Assembly: GCA_004123355.1 (NCBI GenBank)
Contig: SCHM01000002.1
Coordinates: forward strand, 8,963,569 to 9,027,568
DNA: 64,000 nt
Source: Amphirosellinia nigrospora
Lineage: Eukaryota; Ascomycota; Sordariomycetes; Xylariales; Xylariaceae
Direction: 5' to 3'
Shown: piece after piece, positions 24,457 through 34,460 of the stretch
Layout: the number at the start of each line of letters is the position of its first letter
Position numbering within the stretch: position 1 is the stretch's first letter
The notes under the pieces: generated by a model
What the model was told of the DNA's origin: nothing
Databases searched by the model: none
Seen by the model: the letters and a program-made list of their open reading frames with translations, nothing else
Translations under genes and position numbers: made by a program

Positions 24457-26803
24457 ATGTCTCGATTTCTCAATCCGGCCAAAATAGGCCTGCTAGGTCT
24501 TATCGAGTTGTACACGAACAAAACAGTGCCAACATCCTCGATTGTGGATGTCCTTTCTTTATAACGTCCCACTGATAGACAATGACATCTCCAGCTCGGC
24601 TCTAAGCTCAAATGACAGGTGGCGGCGAGCCGAGAGCACCGTCAGTCTCGTTATTTCTATTTCAGATTTTGAGAAGGTGTTGATGCCACATACCGCTGCT
24701 TCAGGTGTACCTGGGCGTAACTTGTGGTATGTGTTTCTTCACAAACTGTGGAAGATCGACTCACTCGATGCCTTGCATGAATTTTTCGATAACTGTTCCA
24801 ACCTATTGGCCAAGACCAAAGAGGAGCTTCGTCGAGATGCAGAAATGGGCGTCCCTGTGCCCGCCCCTGAGGTCATCCAGTTGTCTCGTAACTCGCCATT
24901 TGGGGCGTTCGTACGCAGGTCTCAACTCGAGTTCACTCGCCTCCGCTTCCATGACGCTATTGAGTTATGGAAAGATTTTGTGAAGTATCGCCAGACAACT
25001 GCGGCATATTATAGGAAGAAGACGCCGTCTTTCCAAAGACTAAGCTTTGATAATGTTCTTCTCACCAGTCAGAATGAGTGGGGCCAAGCCGTTGATGCAA
25101 TCGCTTCAGTGGTTTATGGCGATATGCTAAGAGACAACTCAAACGCGACAATGCCTGTGAGCACTGATGATATTGAAAAGCTTCTCGAATTTCAAATTGA
25201 TCAGATGCAAAAGTATGGTAACAGAATACCCCTGGAAATACGGCACCAGTTCCACGACCTCGTCATAGATAGCTATATGGTACCGAGCCTATCACATTAT
25301 TTAAGCTACCTGGAAGCTTGGCGAGCGGGTGATTACGCAACGTCGTTTGACTATTTGCATCGATACTTTGACTACACAATGCAGAATAGAGATAGATCCT
25401 TCTATCAATATGCACTCATGAACCTCGCCGTGCTCCAAGCTGACTTCGGATGCCACAAGGAAGCGATTGCTGCCATGTTGGAGACGGTGTCGACAGCTAG
25501 GGAGAACCGTGACATGACCTGTCTGAACTTCGCCCTTAATTGGCTCTTCCACTTTGGACGGGCGCACCCCGAAGTTACGCAAGAGCTAGAGTCGAAAAGT
25601 CAGCTAGGCACAGGCAAAGAATCTCTCGCATTCCTGCGCAGCAGAGCAAAGGAGACTGGGACTTGGTCGTTATGGAGTTCTGCTCTTATGAGTGAAGCAA
25701 AGATGTGCCTTACACATGGTGAAAGCATTGCCACAGCTTTGGAACACCTGGTTCGAAGCTCGCAGATATTAGTCGAGCGAAACATGAAGAACATGGTCGG
25801 ATCTCAGCTATCCATCAACATAGCACTTTGGGATAGGTTAGGCGTAACATATCTCTCAGCGACGACGTGCGAAGTGTTTCTTCAGTGTCATGCACGCCAT
25901 TCGATCTTTGATGATGGGCTCAAGGTGACTAGCCGTCAAGCTTCGATGCTAGCCTTGAAAGGTAGATATGATGAGGCGTTAGAAAAACTTGAGAGCTTGG
26001 ATGCGGACTCGCTACGAGCCTGGAAGCCAAGCCAATACTGGCATAAGTTTCGCGGCATCATAAAACTAAGGAGGGATCTGCATCACAATAACCTCGATGG
26101 TGCCGAGCTGCTACTTTCTCAGTTATTGCAATCAAAAAATGAAGACCTGGAGCCTGATCTTGCTTTTGTCATCGACACGCTTCACGTCGAATGCCTCATA
26201 CGTCGGGGAAATCTCGAAGATGCTTTTACAAAAGTCGAAGAAATGGTCGCGGAACTGCGGGAGGGAAATAAGGATATCGCGCTTCGGGTACGGCTCCTCC
26301 TCCTCAAAGCAGAACTGCTAGACAAATGCGGGAGACCACAAAAAGCCTTCACGATTGTTGTGCGCGCGGCTAATGTTGCCTGGCGAGCGCGTCTTATTCC
26401 CTACTTGTGGCCTGCTATCGGTGCCATCGCCAATGTACTCTCCTCACTCGGAGAGTTTGAGCCTGCGATTCAGTTATTACATGCCGTGCTCCCACGCAGT
26501 CTGGAGTGCGAGAACTCGGCTATGACGGCAAAACTGTACTCGCATTTAGGGGACGCCAATGTGGGCATGGCCGGCAAGATGCCGTCAAAGTCCAACAAGC
26601 GCAGGGAATACTTGATGAAAGGGGTAGAGGCCATTGAGAAGGCATTTAATCACTATTCGAGCGTCGAAGATATCAACAAGCAGTGTGAGATGATGGCTAA
26701 AAAGGCTACTATCATGAAAGTAGCAGGGGATTACGTCTTGGCGAATGATTATGCTGCGGCGTACCTGGCATTACGCAAAGATGCTGCGCAGTTGAAGATA
26801 TAA
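24457..26803 (+). CDS. apc5: Anaphase-promoting complex subunit 5 (APC5)
   Basis: A subunit of the APC/C ubiquitin ligase that drives exit from mitosis (family knowledge). The family core is YALMNLAVLQADFGCHKEAI followed by ARENRDMTCLNFALNWLFHFGRAHPE. The rest is a helical, TPR-like array. The N-terminus MSRFLNPAKIGLLGLIELYT is typical and starts at 24457. It runs into a stop at about 24560, and the conserved frame resumes immediately (LIDNDISSS). One extra T, or two missing bases, within 24558-24572 explains this. The remainder is one uninterrupted frame, giving about 781 aa. No intron is needed. APC5 is a conserved neighbour of the MAT1 mating-type locus in many Pezizomycotina. Confidence 0.93.
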
Positions 26804-26957
26804 AGCTACTAGACAATTGCTTGTATCGAATAATTTAGTATTTCCAAGAAGAGCTGCAGACACGAAGTCATACCCAGTCCTTAATGTACACCGGCTATCG
26901 CGGTGGATGTTACGTCAATAAATTTACAATTCATTCAAGACGGAGTAGGGTCGCACA

Positions 26958-27883
26958 TTAATTCTCATTCCAATGTATACGTCGTCCCTGCTTGTCTTTT
27001 AATTGGCCTTCCTTCACATCAGCAACTGGTGTCGCAACAACCTCCTCCTTCATATTAGCAACTGGTGTTGCAACAACCCCCTCCTTCACATTAGCAGCTG
27101 GCGTGGCAACAACCTCCTCCCCCTCACTCATATCGTTAGTGGCCCATATGCGCTCAATGCTAAGGTCAAAAGGGCCCGGGACACGATCTGTTAGGCCAAT
27201 GCCGAGGGTCCGGACTTTCTGGCGTAGCATCTCGGTTTGCGGTTCTACAACGAATCCATGATTCGTGCGCACAAAGTCGTTCCATTTGATTATCACCGTT
27301 TCCCACTCGCCGGGCCTCTTCGCGAATAATCTATGTTGGTGGAGATCCGTCGGTACCACGGACTCGGTTTGAATGTTTACCAGGTAGCTCCGGCCATCCG
27401 AGCGGATACGGAGCGCAAGGTAGGTGTACATGTCGATATTGAATAGCGACTTGCCAAAGAGCGTGGGCTTCCGATCGAGGGTCCGCCATGCCGCATACCC
27501 CGACCGCTTGATGTCGGGCTTGTTGGGCGGAAGCTCGGTCGATATCGTGCCGTGGAAACGGGCGTAGCCGGGCCCTTGTATCGCTTCAGGCTTGGATTTC
27601 GAGCGGGCAACCCAGTCGAGAGCTACGTTCGAGAAGCCGCCGATGTCTCTGTCGCTCAGCGTTTTGCAGGATTCTAGCGAGTCGGCAGCGTGGAAGTCAT
27701 GGAGCTTCAGAGGGCCTGAGGGACCCTTGATCCCTTCAAGCTTAAAGGCTAACCATGGCGGGGTCAGCATGTCTAGAGCCTTGGAACGAGAAACATGGCC
27801 GTACTAATGTTAGAAGAGGCGTTTGAGTTCGTCAATGGTACGCCCCAGAAGCCCTTGGACAGACAAGCCGTCGTGGCGCGCAT
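26958..27883 (-). CDS. cia30: Complex I intermediate-associated protein 30 (CIA30/NDUFAF1 family)
   Basis: An assembly factor for mitochondrial NADH:ubiquinone oxidoreductase (family knowledge). Signatures are DRDIGGFSNVALDWV, YARFHGTISTELP, GYAAWRTLDRKPTLFGKSL and LHQHRLFAKRPGEWETV, ending in DLSIERIWATND. The main frame starts at 27770. The conserved sequence extends upstream through KALD. The likely true start is 27883 (MRATTACLSKGFWG). The join between the two parts is unclear: either a 38-base intron (GTACCA..CTAACATTAG) or a one-base loss in a GGGG followed by missing sequence. The C-terminus carries three 12-residue repeats of the type VVATPVANMKE. It is convergent with APC5, with only 154 bases between the stops. 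Confidence 0.85.
27010..27117 (-). repeat. Coding minisatellite, 3 x 36 bp, in CIA30
   Basis: Three tandem 36-base units (27010-27045, 27046-27081, 27082-27117), each differing from the others at a few positions. They encode three copies of a 12-residue unit like EVVATPVADVKE near the CIA30 C-terminus. Because the unit is a multiple of three, copy-number change would not break the frame. Confidence 0.9.
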
Positions 27884-28762
27884 TGTGCAGGCTGGTATAT
27901 GGTGAGAATAATTCGACCTGGTTCAATGAAGGTTAAGTCCGAGAGCCAAAAGGCTCGGTCTGTGGCTTTGACATCAGCAGCCGGGCGCTATCTCTCGTTT
28001 CCTAAGGGCACATGGGTGGAGGAGAATGAGGTATTGTGATTATTGAGGTTGTAGAAAGTTATGATGTCGCATGTCAACCTGGAACTCTTCAATTGAAAGT
28101 TAGTGACGAATGAGCTCCATTAAAATTATCAGAGCTTACAGCACCTAGGCAGGACCTAGGTACCTATCGCATGCTGGCAGCTGAGATAGATCTGGCAGCG
28201 GTTGTAGACTTGCGAATACCCACTACAGAGCTTGGCCGGTACCTACCATTACGCAACCTGCGCAGACTACTTGAGTACCTACGCAGGGCATCCCTGGCTA
28301 AGCCTCATTACATTGCGCGATCTCCACACCTCACAACGGAGGCCTTGGCAAAGAGATAGAGAGCTCTGTCAATAGCTGACGTTTACGAGTACGTCCCCCT
28401 GGCAATCCTACCCATCGTCGTGCAGACTGAATAAACCATCTGGGGTTACCTATTTCAGGCGCCAGTATTCTCTTCCCACCCCTCGCGCGCTCATAAAAGT
28501 ACCTACTCCCAAGTAGGCCTCCCAATAAATTATATCGTTGTACAGCAGTCCAGACAACTGCTGCTTCTCCTTCTTGCGCCCGCTTGCCCTGCACCCGCCT
28601 GAGACCTACAACCACGGAACCGAACGGCAAGCGAGGTGGGATGCGCTGTCACTGAACAGCTACTGCAGCTGGCTCGAAGCTCTTTCCCGAAGCCTGCTCT
28701 GCTGTACCACGCTTCTGTCTCCATTATACCCGCAGCAGCTACACAAGACTCCCGTTCTCGCC
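27884..28762. other. Divergent promoter region between CIA30 and SLA2
   Basis: About 0.9 kb between two divergently transcribed genes. No coding sequence was recognised. The part next to SLA2 is pyrimidine-rich, as expected for a 5' leader. Confidence 0.5.
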
Positions 28763-31700
28763 ATGGCGACCCGTAGCATAGACCACACGAGGTGCGTTCT
28801 ACCCGCTCTGTCTGTTCTGTTTACTTGTCTCGAGATGTTTATCTTGCCCTGGCACTGCTTCCCCTCGCTGCGTGTCTCTCGCCGTTGCTTCTATGGCCGC
28901 CGTCGCAGAGCCGATACTGTTTATATGCTCTTAACATGTCCTACATGGCAGGGATGGTGTGGGCTTATCCCCTTGACAGGTCCGAGGCCGAACTGGCCAT
29001 TCACATCCGAAAAGCCACGAATACCGACGAGACCGCCCCGAAACGCAAACATGTGCGCGCCTGCATTGTCTATACTTGGGACCATAAGTCCTCCCAGTCC
29101 TTCTGGGCTGGCATGAAAGTGTACGTTGACCAGATAGTACGAAGTGATCATGGGGCAGAGTGGCTGCTGATTCGCTGTGTGACACTAGGCAACCCATCCT
29201 CGCCGACGAGGTGCAGACGTTCAAAGCCCTAATCACCGTCCACCGGGTGTTACAGGAGGGCACACCCCAAACATTGAGAGAAGCCGCGGCGAACCGTGGT
29301 TGGATCGATGGCTTGAACAGAGGGTTAGCAGGCGAGGGTGTTCGGGGCTACGGCCCACTAATCCGAGAATACGTCTATTTCCTGCTTGCAAAACTCTCAT
29401 TTCACCAGCAACACCCAGAGTTCAACGGAACATTCGAGTATGAGGAGTATATTAGCTTGAAGGCCATCAATGACCCGAACGAGGGCTACGAGACCATTTC
29501 CGACCTGATGGCCTTGCAGGATAAGATTGAGCAGTTTCAGAAACTCATATTTTCTCACTTCAGAAACGTTGGAAATAACGAATGTAGGATCTCGGCCATT
29601 GTACCTTTGGTACAGGAAAGTTATGGCATTTACAAATTCATCACTAGCATGTTGCGTGCTATGCATTCCAGTAAGTGATCCAAAACATTTACAGCCCACG
29701 GCGGATTTTCTAATTATCTGAGCAGCAACTGGCGACAACGACGCATTAGAGCCTCTTCGAGAGCGGTACAACGCCCAACACTACAGATTGGTCAAGTTCT
29801 ACTATGAATGCTCGAACCTACGGTATCTAACTAGCCTTATTACGATCCCTAAGCTCCCTCAAGACCCGCCTAATCTGCTAGGCGAGGATGAGGATGCACC
29901 AGCTCTACCTGCTCGACCCAAGCAGGAGATTGAACGCGCGCCTACGCCGGTCCGAGAGCCTAAGACGGAGGAGCCCGACCAAATTGCTGAATTCTGGCAA
30001 AATGAAATTGAGCGCCAGAACCGTGAATATGAGGAGCAACAGAGAGTGCTCCAAGAGCGCCAACAGCAAGCTCTACGAGCCCAACAAGAAGCTCAATTGC
30101 AAGCTCAGCGAGACTTTGAAGAACAGCAGAGGCGTCTCGCCGAACAGCAGCAAAGAGAGCAGGAAGCCCTCATGAACCAGCAATATCAGATGCAAACCCA
30201 AGGAAGACTAGCTGAACTCGAGCAAGAAAACTTGAATGCGAGAGCGCAATATGATCGTGATCAGCTGATGCTTCAGCAGTACGACCAGAGGGTTAAGGCA
30301 TTGGAAGGAGAACTGGCACAGATTCAAAACAACTTTGGCCAGCAATTAAACAGCAAAGATGATCAGATTCGCGCACTCCAGGAACAAGTTAATACATGGC
30401 GCACGAAATATGAAGCTCTGGCCAAACTCTACTCGCAATTGCGGCACGAGCATCTCGATCTACTTCAGAAATTCAAATCCGTCCAACTCAAGGCAGCGTC
30501 CGCACAAGAAGCTATTGAGAAACGGGAAAAGCTTGAGCGTGAAATTAAAACGAAGAACCTGGAATTAGCAGATATGATTCGGGAGCGAGATCGAGCATTA
30601 CACGACCGGGATCGATTGACCGGCAATAACAAGGACGAGGTCGAGAAGCTTAGGCGAGAGTTACGCATGGCGAATGATCGAGCCGACAACTTGGAACGAA
30701 GTAAAGGCAATGAATTATCTTCGATGCTTGCGAAATATAATCGTGAGATGGCGGATCTTGAAGAGGCACTGCGCACGAAATCCCGGGCGTTGGAAGAATC
30801 CCAAGCCAAGTTGCATGACGGTAGCTCAGACCTTGAACAATTACTCCGCGAGAAAGAAGAAGAACTGGAAGTTACAAGGCTGGCATGGACCAAACTCTAA
30901 TCGAACTGAATGAATTGAAGCTCAACCAGGGAGATACGGATATCGCCTTAGACGGCCAACTTGATGCTTTGATTATGGCCAATCTTGACAAAATCAATGA
31001 TATTATCGACTCCGTGTTGCAAGCAGGTGTTGCACGAGTTGACGACGCACTATATGAACTAGATTCAACAATGCAAGCCGGCAACCAGAACGCCTCACCA
31101 CAATACGTTTTATCGCAGCTTGAGAAGGCCTCTGCTAGCGCCATGGAGTTTGCGACAGCTTTCAACAACTTCATCGCGGATGGACCGAATGCTACTCATG
31201 CTGACCTTATCAAAGCTATTAACGTGTTTTCGGGATCCGCAGCAGACGTGTGTAGTAACACGAAAGGTCTAACCCGTCTGGCCACGGACGAGAAAAAGGG
31301 TGACCAGTTGATGAATGGCGCGCGCATAGCTGCTCAGTCAGCTGTGAAATTCTTCCGTGGGCTCCAGAGCTTCCGACTTGAAGGCATGGATCCTATCCAG
31401 AAAACAGATGTCGTCATTAATAGTAATAATGATGTACAAATGAACCTACAGAAGCTCAACAAATTAGTTGAGACTTTTGCTCCTGGCTTTGGTCGCTTGA
31501 TAAACAACAAGGGCGACTTGGGCGAAATTGTGGACAATGAGCTTAGCAAGGCGGCCGATGCCATTGCAGCAGCAGCGGCACGTCTAGCTAAATTGAGGAA
31601 CAAGCCTCGTGACGGTTATTCGACCTACGAGCTTAAAGTCAATGACACTATCTTGGATGCTGCTATGGCAATTACAAATGCTATTGCGCAGCTCATCAAG

Positions 31701-32289
31701 GCAGCCACGGCTACACAGCAAGAAATCGTCCAAGCTGGCCGCGGTTCCTCTTCAAGGACAGCTTTCTACAAGAAGAACAACCGATGGACTGAGGGTCTCA
31801 TATCTGCAGCAAAGGCCGTTGCCTCCTCCACAAACACTCTTATCGAGACCGCCGATGGTGTCATCTCTGGCCGCAACAGCCCGGAGCAGTTGATTGTGGC
31901 ATCGAACGATGTAGCGGCCTCTACGGCCCAGCTTGTCGCGGCTAGCCGTGTCAAGGCCGGCTTCATGAGCAAGAGCCAGGAGAATCTCGAGCAAGCGAGC
32001 AAGGCGGTGGGTGCTGCTTGTAGATCCTTGGTCAGGCAGGTGCAGAACATGATCAAGGATCGGAACCAGGAAGAGGAAGCTGTCGATTACTCTAAGCTTG
32101 GGGCGCACGAATTCAAGGTTCGGGAGATGGAACAACAGGTAAGAATACATCTTAACTCTGCGGTGTATCGGAGAACGAGTCTAACTGCGTTTCCTCTAAT
32201 AGGTCGAAATTCTCCAATTGGAGAATTCCTTGTCGGCAGCCCGACACCGTCTCGGCGAGATGCGCAAGATCTCGTACCAAGAGGAGTAA
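28763..32289 (+). CDS. sla2: Endocytic actin-binding adaptor Sla2/End4 (HIP1R homologue)
   Basis: Links clathrin-coated endocytic sites to actin (family knowledge). Exons: 28763-28791, 28980-29120, 29189-29670, 29726-32138 and 32203-32289. The order is an N-terminal ANTH domain (HVRACIVYTWDHKSSQSFWAG, YGPLIREYVYFLLAKL), a Pro/Gln-rich linker, a long coiled coil (about residues 330-620) and a C-terminal I/LWEQ (THATCH) actin-binding domain (GLISAAKAVASSTNTLIETA, SNDVAASTAQLVAASRVKAG), ending SYQEE. One T appears to be missing at 30872-30873: EEELEV then runs out of frame, and YKAGMDQTLIELNELKLNQG resumes one base over. With it restored the protein is 1050 aa, the family length. SLA2 is the standard flank of the MAT1 locus. 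Confidence 0.96.
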
Positions 32290-33070
32290 ATGGATGGGGC
32301 AGTCGCTCGTACCTCGTAGTCAGGTATCGCATGTGCTGGTCCGATGATTATAAAAACGATAGTATTTATTTATCTGGCTAAAATCCTCATGTTTAATCTA
32401 TTAATATCAGCAGCATGGAAGGGAGCTCGAAGAACGCCGAGGGTGAATTATTGGCAGACCAGGTCGATGGATCTTTGGTAACTGGCTGGAAGCACAAGCA
32501 GGCAAGCAAGCAGGCGAAAGAATGCAAACGAAGAATGTGGGTGTATATTTGTATATTGGCTCTAAAAATCCACTTCTTGGGAGATAGTATATGTTAGCCC
32601 TCATACGCAAGGCATTTTGGGGGTTGTACCCATTTGCACTCATTCATGTTCCTCGCGGGATGTCAGTTCTTGGTAGATTGTGTTTCGTTGGAAATTCTTC
32701 GTTTTCCCTGGTCATACAGCTAATGCGCTTTACGTTTACCATATCCCTCTCATCTTTACTCGACCAATACGTGTCACGAAAGTACTAAGTAGAGCGGGGA
32801 ACTGGCAGAATATATACAGTGACAAATAACACCGGGATAGGAATGAGACTTTAGTTATTTTTTCAGCATTGACAAAAGGAAGTTGCACATCTACAATAGG
32901 ACAGACACGTAGGTTAGATTAATTAGTGGGTCGTTTGATAGCCACGGGCCACTTTGTCTATTTCCCATGTTTTTTGTTCTCCTTTCTCTCCCTGGACTTC
33001 ATGATATAGAGATGTACGCCGGAGCAGATATTCCCTCAGGCGGCAATGTTCGAGGACATGGACAGGCAGC
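32290..33070. other. SLA2-COX13 convergent intergenic gap (no MAT gene)
   Basis: Only 781 bases between two convergent stop codons. I read both strands for an alpha-box or HMG-box segment and found none. The small open frames are not family-like. In the usual arrangement a mating-type gene would lie next to SLA2. Confidence 0.6.
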
Positions 33071-33865
33071 TTATGCGGTCTTGTCCTTGTTGTGGTAGTT
33101 GACGCTCTCGTTCCAGCTGTTTGATGGCGGGTTAATCGGGCGTTCTAGAGCAGCACTGATCCAAAGTGGGAGATAAGAAAGTCAGACGTACAATAGGGTC
33201 TGGTCACCATTACCCCAAGGGTAGTTCTTGGTGCGGATGTTCTGGTAGGGGTACTCGACGCGCTCCTCTAGAGGGGGCATGTGCGCCAATGCTCCCAATG
33301 CTCGTTCCTAGGTAGTAGGCATTGACGCCGGCGAGGAGGAGGCAGGGGGGGATGCCACTGTTTTGCGCAAGAAAAAAGTATTGGTCAGTCATCTTGTTCT
33401 CGTCCGTTTCACATCATGCTCGTTACGCTGCGCTCATTTTGATATGCGCGGTGTCGAGTGGGGACATGAGTTTGCCACCGGGGAAGAGATTAGATTCGAT
33501 TGTGCCGAATACCGGAGAGGGGTTCTGGTCTGTAAACTCATGGGGGAGGAGGGGGATCGGACGGGTTTCTTCTTGATAGAAGGACCGGGCTCGCTTACTA
33601 GACGGGATCTTGCGCCAAAGCTCTGCGATGCTGTTAGGAATTGGATACGTCGGGGGGCGGACCAATCGGGCTCTTGAACCCGCGGGGAAATGATGTTACT
33701 GACCGGTAGTGCCGGCAGCGTGCTCCTTGACGGCCTCACGTTCCTTCACGAACTGGTTCTCGGTCGAAGCGAAACGGCGCTGAATGGTCGAGTCGAGCGG
33801 ACGCGGGAGCGCGGAGCTGGGCGGTCAGACGCGGGTCGCGCGGGGACCTGTCGCTGGAAAACCAT
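33071..33865 (-). CDS. cox13: Cytochrome c oxidase subunit VIa (Cox13/COX6A)
   Basis: A small inner-membrane subunit of mitochondrial complex IV (family knowledge). Proposed exons: 33865-33704, 33622-33599, 33357-33192 and 33116-33071. Family segments are RRFASTENQFVKEREAVKEHAAGTT, split before ELWRKI, then LLLAGVNAYYL, a conserved EHWEHW region, PPLEERVEYPYQNIRTKNYPW, GNGDQTL and FWNESVNYHNKDKTA at the end. About four bases appear lost: one in exon 1, one at the exon 2/3 join, one near 33309 and one near 33281 (GG for GGG before AHMPP). With four bases added the length is 133 aa. All splice sites are GT..AG. It is divergent from APN2, as in the conserved MAT1 flank. Confidence 0.85.
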
Positions 33866-34460
33866 GGTAACTTTGAGTCGGTCGGTTGGATGGAGGGAGA
33901 GGGTTCTATTCTTGGTTATGCGATGTGGCTCCTTTGGTATGGATGAAGTAGTCGTTAGAGATGAGGTCAGGTTTGGATGATCGGAGCTTGGCTCGGTTAT
34001 TCCTCGGCCAAGCCCAAGCCCATTAAATCAGCCCACCTGCATTGGTGGATACATGCGGAGATGGTTCGTGCGGAAGGTGCAGGGGTTAAGGGGGTACCTT
34101 TAGGTGAACAGAGCAACGGAGCAGTCACATGATTACGGGTCAGTTTGGTGACGCCATCATCGCGACTACTCTACCCACGTTCGCGACAAGATGAATGAAT
34201 GAAGGCAGGTACTGCTGTAGCTTGGGCATGCTTAGAATCTGAAATTGGCTCAATCAAATCCAAATCTACCTTCTCCACAGTTATGCGGAAATCTTGCCGC
34301 CTTTGGGGATCTCGGATGCTTGCACGTTCCTGATGATACACACGCCTATACCGCGCGAGCTTTTGGGGATGATCTTTGGTGATATCGCTCGGCTGATTAC
34401 AGATGCGCCGTCTTGATTTAATCTACTACCTCTAATTATTCCCACGGATATACCACCACG
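33866..34460. promoter_or_regulatory. Shared divergent promoter of COX13 and APN2
   Basis: A 595-base region between two divergent start codons. The head-to-head COX13/APN2 arrangement is conserved in many Pezizomycotina (recalled). I could not assign individual transcription-factor sites with confidence. Confidence 0.5.

Noticed and set aside
30865-30905. Programmed ribosomal frameshift in SLA2
   Set aside because: Similar breaks occur in most neighbours at ordinary homopolymers, and no slippery heptamer with a downstream structure is evident, so a sequencing indel is simpler.
32290-33070. A mating-type gene hidden between SLA2 and COX13
   Set aside because: The gap is only 781 bases and neither strand shows an alpha-box or HMG-box segment, even allowing for single-base frame breaks.
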